DNA of 64,000 nt, from contig NZ_FXAM01000001.1 of assembly GCF_900155475.1 (NCBI RefSeq), positions 3,296,881 to 3,360,880 of the forward strand, read 5' to 3'. The notes under the pieces were generated by a model. It was not told the origin of the DNA, did no database searches, and worked only from the letters and a program-made list of their open reading frames with translations. Origin of the DNA: Methylomagnum ishizawai. Its GTDB lineage: Bacteria; Pseudomonadota; Gammaproteobacteria; Methylococcales; Methylococcaceae. This document shows, in pieces, positions 9,131 through 18,019 of this stretch; within the stretch, counting starts at the first letter, position 1; the number at the start of each line of letters is the position of its first letter. A program made the position numbers and the translations under genes.

Positions 9131-10399
9131 ATGGGCGCATTTTCGGATCGGAGCATCAAAGCTCTGGTGGTCACAGGACAGAATTACCGAAAGCATGAAG
9201 GTGGAAGCGATCCGGGGTTCGGTATCCAGGTTACAGCCCAGGGCACTAAAACATTCTTCTATCAGTACACCCACCAAGGCAAGCGCCGTTTCCTCCGCTT
9301 AGGCATCTATCCCGATACCTCCCTGGCCGAAGCTCGGAAAAAGGCCAGGGCGGCTTACGCCTTGGTCAATCAAGGTATTGATCCCCAAGAGGAGGCCCAA
9401 AGCAAGGCCCAGGCCGCTCGGCGGCTAGGCACCGTCCGGCAGATGCAAGAAGCTTATATTGCCCATCTTGAATCCAAAGGTACCCGCTCGGTGGGAGAGA
9501 TCAAGCGGGCCTTGGATAAAGACGCCCTCCCACTGATTGGCGATTGCCCAGCTTGCGATGTCGCCGCGGAGCATATCAAGCAAGTCCTTTACCGCCTTAT
9601 CAGCCGGGATGCCGAGGTTGGCGCGAACCGGTTGCGGTCCTACCTGCATAGCCTGTTCACCTTCGGCATCCAACACGACAATGATCCACGCAGCGTCGGT
9701 GCGACGGTGCTGTTTGGCCTCAACATCAACCCGGTTGACGCGGTACCCCGCAATGCGGCGGCGGAATCGGTGGGCGAGCGCGTGTTGTCCTGGGAAGAAA
9801 TCCGCATCGTCTGGAACGCCACTACATTACACCTGCCACAACGTTTGGCTGTAAGGTTGTTGCTGGCGACCGGCGGGCAGCGCCCTGGTGAAGTCACCCG
9901 CGCCCATTGGTCGGAATTCGACCTGGATGCCCGCGTATGGTGGCTACCGGCGGCACGGGCGAAAAACAAGCATGATCACGGCATCCCTTTGACGCCGCTG
10001 GCTTTGTCGGTGCTGGAGGAAATTCGGCAGGTTTATCCCTGCGTGGAATATATATTTCCGGCGCGGAACAGCCCAGAGGGCAAGAAACCTTGGAGCGCAA
10101 GCACTCTACCCCAAGGAGTGCAGGAATTCTGCCGGGCATCCGGGATGGAGCCATGGGTACCCAAGGATATCCGGCGCACAGTGAAAACCCGCATGGGAGA
10201 GGTGGGTATCCCGAAGCTCTACCGGGACATGGTACAGAACCATATCCAGAACGATGTTTCGACCCGGCATTACGACCGCTACGACTATTTGCCCGAGAAG
10301 CGGGCGGCGCTGGAAAAGTGGTGTGCCCGGCTTGAGGAGGAAGTTAAAACATCACCACCGTCACCGTCACCGAATCCAACGCCGGGGCCTCGCCCCTGA
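9131..10399 (+). CDS. Site-specific tyrosine recombinase, P4-type integrase
   Basis: 422 residues with an N-terminal DUF4102-like arm-binding domain (GFGIQVTAQGTKTFFYQY, RLGIYPDTSLAEARKKA). The catalytic domain has Arg251 (GGQRPGEV), the IRRT box with Arg near 348, His371 and the likely nucleophile Tyr381 in RHYDRYDY. The position usually occupied by His in HxxR is Lys (VPKDIRRT), as in some P4-family enzymes. It directly follows host cimA, marking the left border of the mobile region. The C-terminal tail (KTSPPSPSPNPTPGPRP) is encoded by DNA that is an antisense relic of the phage gene at 19234-19470, so the 3' end has probably been remodelled. No tRNA or clear att core was found next to it. 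Confidence 0.9.
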   Translation: MGAFSDRSIKALVVTGQNYRKHEGGSDPGFGIQVTAQGTKTFFYQYTHQGKRRFLRLGIYPDTSLAEARKKARAAYALVNQGIDPQEEAQSKAQAARRLGTVRQMQEAYIAHLESKGTRSVGEIKRALDKDALPLIGDCPACDVAAEHIKQVLYRLISRDAEVGANRLRSYLHSLFTFGIQHDNDPRSVGATVLFGLNINPVDAVPRNAAAESVGERVLSWEEIRIVWNATTLHLPQRLAVRLLLATGGQRPGEVTRAHWSEFDLDARVWWLPAARAKNKHDHGIPLTPLALSVLEEIRQVYPCVEYIFPARNSPEGKKPWSASTLPQGVQEFCRASGMEPWVPKDIRRTVKTRMGEVGIPKLYRDMVQNHIQNDVSTRHYDRYDYLPEKRAALEKWCARLEEEVKTSPPSPSPNPTPGPRP

Positions 10400-10425
10400 C
10401 CTCCCCGGCCTGGACGAAGGTGTTC
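10345..10425 (-). repeat. Relic of the 3' end of the tail gene at 19234-19470
   Basis: About 80 bp closely resembles 19231-19305. Read on the minus strand it encodes a variant of the C-terminus GEVRGEAPALDSVT found in the 78-residue tail-operon gene. It overlaps the last codons of the integrase. The pair of imperfect repeats brackets the 10.4-19.2 kb cargo segment. Confidence 0.75.
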
Positions 10426-10430
10426 GCTCC

Positions 10431-10466
10431 GACCCGACCATGGCCCCCTCCTCCCCGCTATTCCCC
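10431..10466 (+). repeat. Relic of the 5' end of the FGE gene at 18300
   Basis: 36 bp match 18291-18326 at 33 of 36 positions, spanning the sequence before the start codon and the first codons of the small FGE gene. It follows the tail-gene relic directly and runs into the decayed PIN gene, whose own 5' end is missing. Confidence 0.7.
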
Positions 10467-10838
10467 GCCTCCCGGCTACCATGGTTTGCTATTGGCGGCG
10501 CTGGAAGGCCGCGTTACCCTGGTCGCCAACGTGCCCCTCGTCATCGAGCACGAGGCGACCTGCCTGTGGAAGGAACACGCCCTCGCCGCCGGCCGGGCGA
10601 GGCGGAAGTCCGGCAATTCCTGGACGGCGTCGCGGTGCTGGTCGAACCCGTGGGAACCTATTTCTTATGGCGTCCACGTTTGCGCGACCCGGCGGATGAA
10701 ATGGTCCTGGAAGCGGCGGTCAATGGCCGGGCGGACGCCATCGTGACCTTCAACCAGCGCGATTATGGCCGGACACCCGGCGAATTCGGCATCGAAGCGC
10801 TTAAACCCTCCGATGCCTTGAGAAGGCTAACCCCATGA
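10467..10838 (+). pseudogene. PIN-domain toxin remnant (COG1569-like), frameshifted
   Basis: Two frames together give a PIN toxin: the first reads LLAALEGRVTLVANVPLVIEHEATCLW and the second resumes with AEVRQFLDGVAVLVEPVGTYF through ADAIVTFNQRDYG. A frameshift lies near 10590-10610. The N-terminal strand with the first catalytic Asp (the usual LDTNVLVS) is absent and replaced by the FGE relic. The C-terminal acidic positions remain. The stop overlaps the start of the downstream RHH gene by ATGA, the usual toxin-antitoxin spacing. It should be non-functional as an RNase. Confidence 0.75.
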
Positions 10839-11080
10839 GCAACGTCAACACCTACCCACTCCGGTTGCCCACCTCGGTCAAGGCGGCCGCCGAAAAACTC
10901 GCCAGGGAAGATGGCGTCAGCCTGAACCAATTCGTCGCCACCGCCATCGCCGAAAAACTGGCGGCGACACGGCGGCGTTTTTCGCGGAACGGAAGGAGCG
11001 GGCCGATTTGGCGGCATTCCGGGCCATCCTGACCCGGCAGGGCGGCGATCCCCCCCAGGGAAGGCGACGAGTTTGCCTGA
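10835..11080 (+). pseudogene. Ribbon-helix-helix antitoxin remnant
   Basis: The N-terminal 40 residues (LPTSVKAAAEKLAREDGVSLNQFVATAIAEKLAA) are a well-preserved RHH/HicB-like DNA-binding domain. After about 10965 the natural sequence continues in another frame as AFFAERKERADLAAFRAIL, then shifts again near 11070 to end EGDEFA and stop. The intact frame ends early at 11032 with an unrelated tail. Two frameshifts plus a broken toxin partner indicate a dead toxin-antitoxin locus, although the RHH domain could still be made. Confidence 0.7.
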
Positions 11081-11114
11081 ACCTGTGCAGGGTGGCGCAA
11101 CGCGCCAGCCCCGC

Positions 11115-11136
11115 CCCGATTACGCTGCGCTAACCT
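11115..11136. repeat. REP-like palindrome (degenerate copy)
   Basis: CCGATTACGCTGCGCTAACC is one copy of a palindromic family whose better copies lie at 19131-19156 and 47395-47420. It sits immediately before the second FGE 5' relic. Such elements are often mobilised by REP-associated transposases; none is in this window. Confidence 0.6.
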
Positions 11137-11143
11137 ACAAGCC

Positions 11144-11177
11144 CTGTTCCCCGATCCCTTCCCGGCCCCTTGGGCGG
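11144..11177 (+). repeat. Second relic of the FGE gene 5' region
   Basis: 34 bp identical at every position to 18318-18351, inside the start of the small FGE gene. It is isolated in noncoding DNA. With 10431-10466 it shows that FGE coding sequence has repeatedly been copied into or lost from this slot. Confidence 0.8.
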
Positions 11178-11397
11178 GCCGCAGCCACAAACCGCCATCC
11201 CCCGCCAAATCGGGGTTTGAGCGCAGGATTCAGGCCCGTTCCCAATCTTCGCCAAGAAATCGATACATAATCCCAACTGGACAGGCCGGGTAGCCGCATT
11301 GCCGGGCATGGATGGTGAATTTCATGTGGCGCTGACGAGGGCAATCTCCATAGAATTCGGCCAAGAACTCCAACAACATCAATCCACATTCACCGCC

Positions 11398-13302
11398 ATG
11401 AACACATCCGCTTCCGATCAGAGCATTGTTTGGCTGCACCTGTCCGATTTGCACTTAAAGGACATTAAATCCGCCGGGGTTTACCGAACCCAACTTGAAA
11501 CCGACTTGCTCAACGAGCTGAACGTGCCCAGGTTGGACTATTTAGTCATTTCAGGGGATATAGGCGATTATGCCGAGAAAGCGGAGTATGCCGCCGCTTT
11601 CGACTTGGTCGATGGACTCATGAAGCGGTTTGGACTCACGCACGATCAATTGGTAATCGTACCGGGAAATCATGACTTGAATTGGAAGTTGTCGGAAAAA
11701 TCTTATGCATTTATACCAAAAAGCAAAACTCCAGACCCCTTGCTCAAGGAATATTTACCAGCCGGTGAAGCAGGCTCCCTCAAGCGGAGCGAACCCAAGT
11801 ATCAAAAACGCTTTTCTGTTTTCAATGACCACTTTTATAAAAAGCTCCTTGCCTTGGACTATCCATTGCAATATGAGGAGCAATTTGCTTGGATTGAACA
11901 GCCCGAACACCGGTTGTTATTCGTTGGGTTCAATTCCGCATGGGAAATAGACCATCATTACAAGCAAAGATCGGGCATTAACCCTCAAGCTTTGGCGCAA
12001 GCGATTAACCGCCTACATGATGGTAATTACGCTGGCTGGCTAAAAATCGCCGTATGGCATCATCCCGTCACCGGCCCCGAAGCCATGGAAGACGCTTTCC
12101 TGCAACAATTAACCACCAATGGTTTTCAGGTATGTATGCATGGGCATATCCACAAAGCCCAGGAAAATTTTTACAAGTATGATGACGCCCGAGGAATCCA
12201 TATTATCGGTGCAGGTACTTTCGGGGCACCCGCCAAGGATCAAGTTCCTGGCATCCCCCTGCAATATAACCTGATAAAATTTGATCCTTATTCCGCTACG
12301 CTTACGGTTTATACCCGCAAAAAGGAAGAACCTAACGGCGCGTGGTCAGCGGATGCCCGTTGGGGAGATAAGAACGCCCCTAAATCCTGGTACAACTTTA
12401 AAGTTCCGAGATATAAAAGCGGCGACCAGATCAACCACGGACCTGGGCCAGCGCCCAATCCAGGCACGGTATGCGACGCCATCCGGTCGGAAATCAGGGA
12501 AGCCATCAAGAAACTACTCGGCAAACCCGCCTTGCAAGAAGTCCGCAAGGCTTTGATAAACGCGCAAGCGGAACCTCGCCTTGATCCAGAGGCTTGGCTG
12601 GTTCCCTGCGGGGCGGGGCCGTTTCCCATCGAGGAGAAAATCGACACCCTGCACGATGCCGTCCGCGATGGCCTGCAAGCTGTGAAGGAAGGACAGCCGC
12701 ATCTTCTGAAACCCGCCCGCGATGATGCCAAGGAAGCCCTGGAAAGGCTGCTGGTCCTGGCGGTGCCCGACGCCTGGGCGCAGATCGGAACCCAACACCT
12801 CGGGAGCGGACAGCGCAAAGTGGATATCCCGGAAAAGCTGCCGCTCTGGGCGGAAGTGGCCCAAGGGCGGGTCAATGGGAACTGTCCGCAGTTGGCGCTG
12901 AAGGAAGACGGCATCGGGGTATTCGCGCCCAACCACCTGGACCACGACGAACTGGAGCGGGGACTGACCCACCAGGACGCGCTGGTGGAAACCCTGCGCT
13001 TGATCTGGCTCAAGGTCCAGAAGTGCGAGCCGCCCACCGATCTGAACTGGCAGCGGCAATTGTCGAAGACCCTGGTGCGTAGGGCCAAGGACGGGGAGCG
13101 CTACCACATCACCATACCGCACGACCGCTATGCGGCCATTTCCGCCAATCCCGTCTGGGCCGAGAAGTTGGGCGACACCCTGGCCCATTTCGGTATTTTC
13201 GTATACGCCACGGGCGTGGGCGATCCGGTTCTGATCGTGCCGGAGGACGACTTGCTGGTCGCCATCCGCGAATATCTCCGCTTGCTGAGGAAATACGAAT
13301 GA
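11398..13302 (+). CDS. Calcineurin-like metallophosphoesterase with C-terminal accessory domains
   Basis: 634 residues from the ATG chosen because the phosphoesterase fold starts at once; an upstream in-frame ATG at 11299 would add 33 unconvincing residues. Metal-binding motifs are complete: LSDLHL (Asp17, His19), SGDIGDY (Asp54), PGNHD (Asn92, His93), VWHHPV and MHGHIH. Residues about 350-634 are unrecognised and end in a conserved-looking module (HITIPHDRYAAI, FGIFVYATGVGDPVLIVP). The stop overlaps the next start by ATGA, and the MoxR ATPase and vWA/FGE genes follow, indicating one operon. The substrate is unknown; by context it is the likely catalytic effector of a conflict-type system. 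Base composition is lower in GC over the first ~1 kb than in the neighbours. Confidence 0.85.
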   Translation: MNTSASDQSIVWLHLSDLHLKDIKSAGVYRTQLETDLLNELNVPRLDYLVISGDIGDYAEKAEYAAAFDLVDGLMKRFGLTHDQLVIVPGNHDLNWKLSEKSYAFIPKSKTPDPLLKEYLPAGEAGSLKRSEPKYQKRFSVFNDHFYKKLLALDYPLQYEEQFAWIEQPEHRLLFVGFNSAWEIDHHYKQRSGINPQALAQAINRLHDGNYAGWLKIAVWHHPVTGPEAMEDAFLQQLTTNGFQVCMHGHIHKAQENFYKYDDARGIHIIGAGTFGAPAKDQVPGIPLQYNLIKFDPYSATLTVYTRKKEEPNGAWSADARWGDKNAPKSWYNFKVPRYKSGDQINHGPGPAPNPGTVCDAIRSEIREAIKKLLGKPALQEVRKALINAQAEPRLDPEAWLVPCGAGPFPIEEKIDTLHDAVRDGLQAVKEGQPHLLKPARDDAKEALERLLVLAVPDAWAQIGTQHLGSGQRKVDIPEKLPLWAEVAQGRVNGNCPQLALKEDGIGVFAPNHLDHDELERGLTHQDALVETLRLIWLKVQKCEPPTDLNWQRQLSKTLVRRAKDGERYHITIPHDRYAAISANPVWAEKLGDTLAHFGIFVYATGVGDPVLIVPEDDLLVAIREYLRLLRKYE

Positions 13303-14279
13303 CCCTGCACTCCTACCCCGAGAAACTCGACCTCCCCAAACTCGGCTCCTGGCCCGAATCCGTCCACCAGTTCGAGCCGGACGCCATCCACGCCTTGCAG
13401 GCAGCGGAAGCGGCGGGCCGCCCCTTGCTGGTCCGGGGCGAACCGGGCATGGGCAAGAGCCAGTTGGCGCGGGCGGCGGCGGTGGCGACCGGGCGCTTGT
13501 TCCTGGCGGTGGTGGTCAACGCCCGCACCGAATGCCAGGACTTGCAATGGCGGTTCGATGCGGTGGCGCGGCTGGGCGAGGCGCAAATCCTCGCGGGCGC
13601 GGACGGCAGCGAGCGGCTGTCCCGCTTGCAGCCTGCACGCTTCCTCGGCCCCGGCCCGTTGTGGTGGGCGCTGGATTTCGAGTCGGCCTTGGCGCAGTGG
13701 CAGCAATGCCACAACCCCGCCGAGCCGATTCCCGAGCAACCCAAGGATTGGACCCCGGCAAAGGGCAGCGTGGTATTGATCGACGAGATCGACAAGGCCG
13801 ATTCCGACCTGCCCAACAGCCTGCTGGAAACCCTGGGCAACGGCGATTTCAGCGTGCCCTACCTGGGCGGGTCGGTGCGCCGGGCGTCCTTGGTGCCGCC
13901 GCCCTTGGTGGTCATCACCACCAACGAGGAACGGGAACTGCCCGCCGCCTTCCTGCGCCGCTGCTTGGTGTTGCCCTTGTCCCTGCCGGAGGACGTGGCC
14001 GGTTTCCTGTGCGGGCGGGGCGCGGCGCATTTCCCGGAGGACCATCGGGACGAGAACCAGCGCAGTACCAAAGCCGTCCGGGAAGCCGCCGCCCGGCTCT
14101 TGATCGAAGACCGGCAAACGGCCCTCGACCAGGGCTGGCCGCCGCCCGGTCAGGCCGAATATCTGGACCTGCTGCGGGCGGTGTGCGCGATGAAGCCGGG
14201 GGATGAGGCCGGACAACTCGGATTGCTCGACATCCTGCGGCGTTTCGTGCTGAGGAAATCCCCCGGCCAGGGGCTTTGA
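13299..14279 (+). CDS. MoxR-family AAA+ ATPase
   Basis: 326 residues. Walker A GEPGMGKS (47-54), Walker B VVLIDEID (near 156-163), sensor 1 in VVITTNEERELPAAFLRRC and a sensor-2-like C-terminal region. MoxR ATPases act as chaperone-like remodellers that normally work with vWA-domain partners. It overlaps the upstream phosphoesterase by 4 bp and is followed at once by a large protein with a degenerate vWA-like segment, so the three products very likely work together. Confidence 0.9.
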   Translation: MTLHSYPEKLDLPKLGSWPESVHQFEPDAIHALQAAEAAGRPLLVRGEPGMGKSQLARAAAVATGRLFLAVVVNARTECQDLQWRFDAVARLGEAQILAGADGSERLSRLQPARFLGPGPLWWALDFESALAQWQQCHNPAEPIPEQPKDWTPAKGSVVLIDEIDKADSDLPNSLLETLGNGDFSVPYLGGSVRRASLVPPPLVVITTNEERELPAAFLRRCLVLPLSLPEDVAGFLCGRGAAHFPEDHRDENQRSTKAVREAAARLLIEDRQTALDQGWPPPGQAEYLDLLRAVCAMKPGDEAGQLGLLDILRRFVLRKSPGQGL

Positions 14280-14280
14280 C

Positions 14281-17142
14281 ATGCGGCCCCAGATTGGCCG
14301 GGCGGATTTGCTGCGTTGCCTGCACGGCCAAGACCCGGAAGCCTTGGACGCGCTGGCGGCGGCGGTGGGTTATGAACCTCGCGTCGTTATCGAACCGAAG
14401 CCTGTCTTGGCGACTATGAATCTCACCCTCGACGATTTCGTAGTCAAAGTCGAGACAACCATCACGCCACCTCCCGCCCGGACACCCCAAGCCCAATTCC
14501 TCCGCCCCCTCAGCCGTCGCCGCCTGACGGCGGAGGAAGCCGTCCACGAAGTGCCGTCCTGGTACGAGGAGGCCGAACCTTTCGCCGAAGACGATCCCGA
14601 AATCTCCGCGCCCAAGGGTGCCCGTCCGCCGCGCCCGCCGCCCTTGATGCCCTGGCCGAGGCTGTGGCCGTTCCTCAAACTGGCGCTGGGGGAGGTCTTG
14701 GAATCGCACCGCCCGGACCTGCCCAAGCTGGTGGACGCGGTGTCCCAAGGGCGTTGGCTGCGGCGCTTGCCGCGCCAGCGCTGGGCGGGCTGGGCGCGGG
14801 ATTGCCAGTTGCTCATCGACTTCGCCGAGCCGTTGCGGCCCTTCTGGGGCGATTTCAACGAGTTAAAGGCGCGGCTGCCGGTACTGCGCGGACGGGCGGG
14901 ATTGGGGGTGGCGGCTTTCCCGGAAGGCGACCCGCTGGGGCCGTGCTGGCTGGACGGGGCGCAGGGCTGGGAACGGGAGCGCGATTACCGCTTGCCGCCG
15001 CCCGGTACGCCGGTGCTGGTGTTGAGCGACCTGGGCGGCTACGACGCCACCGGGCAGCGCCGCCGCCGTTGGTTGCGCTTCGGGCTGCGGTTGAAGGCGG
15101 CGGGCTGCCGTCCGGTGGCGCTGATGCCCTGCCCGCCGCACCGCTGGGATGCCGAGCTGGCCCGGCTGTTCCGGCCCGCTGGCTGGGATCGCAACGCCCG
15201 CCCGCCGCGCCGTCTGGGCCGGTTGCCGCCGTTGGTCGGGGGTGGCGATGCCGACGCCGTGGAGCGCTTGCTAGGCCTGTTGTCGCCCGCCATCCGGGTG
15301 GAACCGGCCTTGTTGCGCTGTGCCCGCTGGCTGCTCCCGGCGGGACAGGCCGATGTGGGCGCTGAGGCGGAGGCGTGGAACCATCCCGACGCGCACGCCA
15401 CCCTGGCGGCGTTCTACTACGAGCCGGGCACGGCGGCCCGCCACCGGGAGCGCTTCCGGGCCGAACCGGAGCCGCTCCGGTCGGGCATGGCGCGGCTGAT
15501 CCGGGAGCATCATGTCCATTTATCCCCGGCTATCGCCTTGGAGGAGGCGCGGGTTTTGGCGCTGTTGTTGGAGCGGGCAGCATTGGAACCGGATGAAGCG
15601 GAACCAGCGCGGCGGTTCGTGGAGCGCTTGGCGAAGACTTGCGGCGTGGATTCGGGCGGACTGGGCGGTTCGGCGCGTAGCTGGATCGCCCGCGTGGGCG
15701 AGCGGGAACAGCCCGCCGAGTTTTGGGCGCGGACTCCTGGGCTGGAAGCCGGTTGGGTGCTGGCCCACCGGGAGCGGCTGCTACGCGGCGAAATCCAGCC
15801 TCCGCCGGGATTACAGCCTTTGCGGGTTTCCTGGGCATTGGGTGGCGCGGGAAAACCGGAAGCCTGGGCCTTGTGGCAGCGGGGTCCGGCCCTGATTGCC
15901 AAACCCAGCGGGGTAAATGCGCAAGGCTCTTTAATAGCCACCTTGGAAACCGGCGTGTCCCTTTTGCTGGTTTCCGATCCGGGGGAACCCGACGCGCCCG
16001 AACGTCCCGTTCCCCTGGCCGGGCCGATTCCGCTCGTTGAATTGCCCGACCGTTTCCGGCTACGCACCGACCGGGAGGAATGGGAGTTCGATCTGGTGAC
16101 CAAACCGGATTGGGCGAGAAAAATGGGCCGGGATCGGCAAGGGTTATGGGTGGAAGTCGAAACAGCACCGGAAATCTTGCGCCTGTATTGGCGTCCACCG
16201 GGGACGAAAGCGGGTGAAAGTGGCCGGAGCAAGGGAACTTGGGGCTGTTTCTCGGCGTTAGGCAGGGACGAATATGGCCTTTATGCCGACCTAAAAGTCG
16301 ACTCCGTGGAGTATGCGAATGTTAATACGCCGGTTAACGAACCACTTGCCACGTTCAAAGAAATCATCCAGCGCTTCCGGTGGATCGCGCCGGGCACTTT
16401 CCTGATGGGATCGCCCGAGGATGAACCAGAGCGAAGGGAAAACGAAAGCCCGCGCCACGCGGTGACGCTAACGCGGGGTTTCTGGCTGGCGGACACGGCC
16501 TGCCCGCAAGCGCTATGGGAGGCGGTGATGGGCAACAACCCCAGCCGTTTCCAAGACCCCGAGCGCCCGGTGGAACAAGTGACCTGGCACGACGCGCAAG
16601 CGTTCCTGCGCAAGCTGGAAGGACTGCTGCCGGGCGTGCGAGCGGACCTGCCGACGGAGGCGGAATGGGAATATGCCTGCCGGGCCGGAACGGAGACGGC
16701 GCTTTACAGCGGGCCTATCGAGATATTGGGCGAGAACAATGCCCCGGCGCTGGACCCGATCGCGTGGTACGGGGGGAATAGCGGGGTGGGATTCGACCTC
16801 GCCAACGGTTACGGCTCGACGGGCTGGCCGGGAAAGCAATATCCCGACTCTCCATCTGGGACGCATCCGGTGAGGCGGAAGCGGGCGAATCCATGGGGCC
16901 TGTACGACATGCTGGGGAATGTCTGGGAATGGTGCGCGGACGGGCCGCGCGATTATGGCACCGAACCCGTGGTGGATACTATCGGCCCGCAGGAGGCAGA
17001 GCGGGCGCGCGCCGTGCGCGGCGGCTCCTGGCTCGGCAACGCCAGGTGGCTGCGCTCCGCCTACCGCTACGCCTTCGACCCCGGCCGCGCCTTCGACTCC
17101 CTGGGCTTCCGCCCGTGCCTGAGGTCCATCAAGCCCGGCTAG
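14281..17142 (+). CDS. Large vWA-like/FGE-sulfatase fusion protein (MoxR partner)
   Basis: 953 residues. The N-terminal third (about 130-300) contains a degenerate vWA-like fold: RDCQLLIDFAEPLRPFW as first strand and VLVLSDLGGYD near 245-256, with the MIDAS residues not clearly kept. It resembles the SAV_2336/VMAP type partners of MoxR. The middle is unrecognised. Residues about 693-953 are a formylglycine-generating-enzyme-like (SUMF1, C-lectin fold) domain: RWIAPGTFLMGS, LPTEAEWEYACRAG, NPWGLYDMLGNVWEWC. It ends RAVRGGSWLGNARWLRSAYR and LGFRPC. That last 40-residue stretch is where diversity-generating retroelements place variable residues in this fold. It starts 1 bp after the MoxR gene. 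Probably the recognition component of the operon (inference). Confidence 0.75.
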   Translation: MRPQIGRADLLRCLHGQDPEALDALAAAVGYEPRVVIEPKPVLATMNLTLDDFVVKVETTITPPPARTPQAQFLRPLSRRRLTAEEAVHEVPSWYEEAEPFAEDDPEISAPKGARPPRPPPLMPWPRLWPFLKLALGEVLESHRPDLPKLVDAVSQGRWLRRLPRQRWAGWARDCQLLIDFAEPLRPFWGDFNELKARLPVLRGRAGLGVAAFPEGDPLGPCWLDGAQGWERERDYRLPPPGTPVLVLSDLGGYDATGQRRRRWLRFGLRLKAAGCRPVALMPCPPHRWDAELARLFRPAGWDRNARPPRRLGRLPPLVGGGDADAVERLLGLLSPAIRVEPALLRCARWLLPAGQADVGAEAEAWNHPDAHATLAAFYYEPGTAARHRERFRAEPEPLRSGMARLIREHHVHLSPAIALEEARVLALLLERAALEPDEAEPARRFVERLAKTCGVDSGGLGGSARSWIARVGEREQPAEFWARTPGLEAGWVLAHRERLLRGEIQPPPGLQPLRVSWALGGAGKPEAWALWQRGPALIAKPSGVNAQGSLIATLETGVSLLLVSDPGEPDAPERPVPLAGPIPLVELPDRFRLRTDREEWEFDLVTKPDWARKMGRDRQGLWVEVETAPEILRLYWRPPGTKAGESGRSKGTWGCFSALGRDEYGLYADLKVDSVEYANVNTPVNEPLATFKEIIQRFRWIAPGTFLMGSPEDEPERRENESPRHAVTLTRGFWLADTACPQALWEAVMGNNPSRFQDPERPVEQVTWHDAQAFLRKLEGLLPGVRADLPTEAEWEYACRAGTETALYSGPIEILGENNAPALDPIAWYGGNSGVGFDLANGYGSTGWPGKQYPDSPSGTHPVRRKRANPWGLYDMLGNVWEWCADGPRDYGTEPVVDTIGPQEAERARAVRGGSWLGNARWLRSAYRYAFDPGRAFDSLGFRPCLRSIKPG

Positions 17143-17220
17143 GCCGGTCCGGCGGGACGCCGGGCGGGTTGCCCGGAGGGCAAGGGGATTTTCCGCCCTC
17201 CCGGAGGGACGGAGGGAGGG

Positions 17221-17243
17221 CGGCGGGCGCGGAGCGCCCGCCG
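17221..17243. terminator. Strong GC hairpin after the vWA/FGE gene
   Basis: CGGCGGGCG and CGCCCGCCG form a perfect 9-bp stem around a 5-nt loop, about 80 bp after the stop codon. There is no following T-run, so it is not a classical intrinsic terminator. Short hairpins downstream of the variable region also occur in retroelement-diversified genes, but that reading is speculative here. Confidence 0.45.
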
Positions 17244-17293
17244 CGCCAAACTTCACTTTCGTACCATAATGGGGTGCAAACCCCTGCCCCGGC

Positions 17294-18016
17294 TCAATCC
17301 CCTTTCCCCGCCAGCCGCCGCACGCACAAATTCACAATCTCGGGAATCATGCCCACCGGCACCAGTTGGCCCACGGCGGCACTCATGTCCTTGGGGTTGT
17401 GCGGGTCGAGGACGGTGGCGGACTCGGGCAGGGGCGTCACCCGGACCGGCCCGCCGAACGAGACCAGATAGCGGCGCTCGTGCAGGGCGTAGACGCACAG
17501 GCCATCGGCGATCTTGTCGCGGAGTTCGCCGAGCTTGGGCAGGGGTTGGCCGCTGCGGGCGGCGTCGAGGCAGGCTTGGATGAACTGGTTGACCGCCGCC
17601 ACCGCCTCGATGCCGTAGTCGAAGTCGGTGAAAATCCGCTCGCTGATCCGGGCGGCGGGTTCGGGCGGGGGTGGCAGGGCTGCGGCGGCGTGGGCCTTGC
17701 GCTCGCATTCGATGAAATAACAGCGCACTTCATGGCCCTTGTCGTTCCGCTCCATCATGCCGATATGCTTGGCGGTTTCGAGGGTGAGGTGATAGTCGAT
17801 GCGATGCTTCGTTCCGCTGGGAAGCTGCTCCCCCGTTTGGGTGAGCAGGTAGTCCTGATCCTGGATAAAGCCGCCATCCTTCAGACGCTTCTTGATCCAG
17901 GTGGAAAAGTCGCGGGCGACTTCCAGGAAGCCATAAAGATCACGGGCATTGACGAGTTGGACGGGCTGTCCGTTGAGTTCGCCGGTGAAAACCGGCACGA
18001 GATTTTGATCGTTCAT
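17294..18016 (-). CDS. AntA/AntB-family phage antirepressor
   Basis: 240 residues. The N-terminal half is a clear AntA domain, the domain found in the phage P1 antirepressor: VNARDLYGFLEVARDFSTWIKKRL, then HRIDYHLTLETAKHIGMMERNDKGHEVRCYFIECERKA. The C-terminal half (about 125-240) is unfamiliar. Antirepressors inactivate phage repressors by binding them. The leader carries a sigma70-like promoter, a C4-type antisense RNA and matching target sites flanking the Shine-Dalgarno AAGGA, so translation should be blocked by the RNA in the lysogen. The gene lies in the accessory slot rather than with the main control genes. Confidence 0.88.
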   Translation of the reverse strand: MNDQNLVPVFTGELNGQPVQLVNARDLYGFLEVARDFSTWIKKRLKDGGFIQDQDYLLTQTGEQLPSGTKHRIDYHLTLETAKHIGMMERNDKGHEVRCYFIECERKAHAAAALPPPPEPAARISERIFTDFDYGIEAVAAVNQFIQACLDAARSGQPLPKLGELRDKIADGLCVYALHERRYLVSFGGPVRVTPLPESATVLDPHNPKDMSAAVGQLVPVGMIPEIVNLCVRRLAGKGD

Positions 18017-18019
18017 GGT

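Noticed and set aside
17143-17293. Retroelement template repeat after the vWA/FGE gene
   Set aside because: The sequence shows no resemblance to the 3' end of the FGE region, and no reverse transcriptase motif occurs in any frame.
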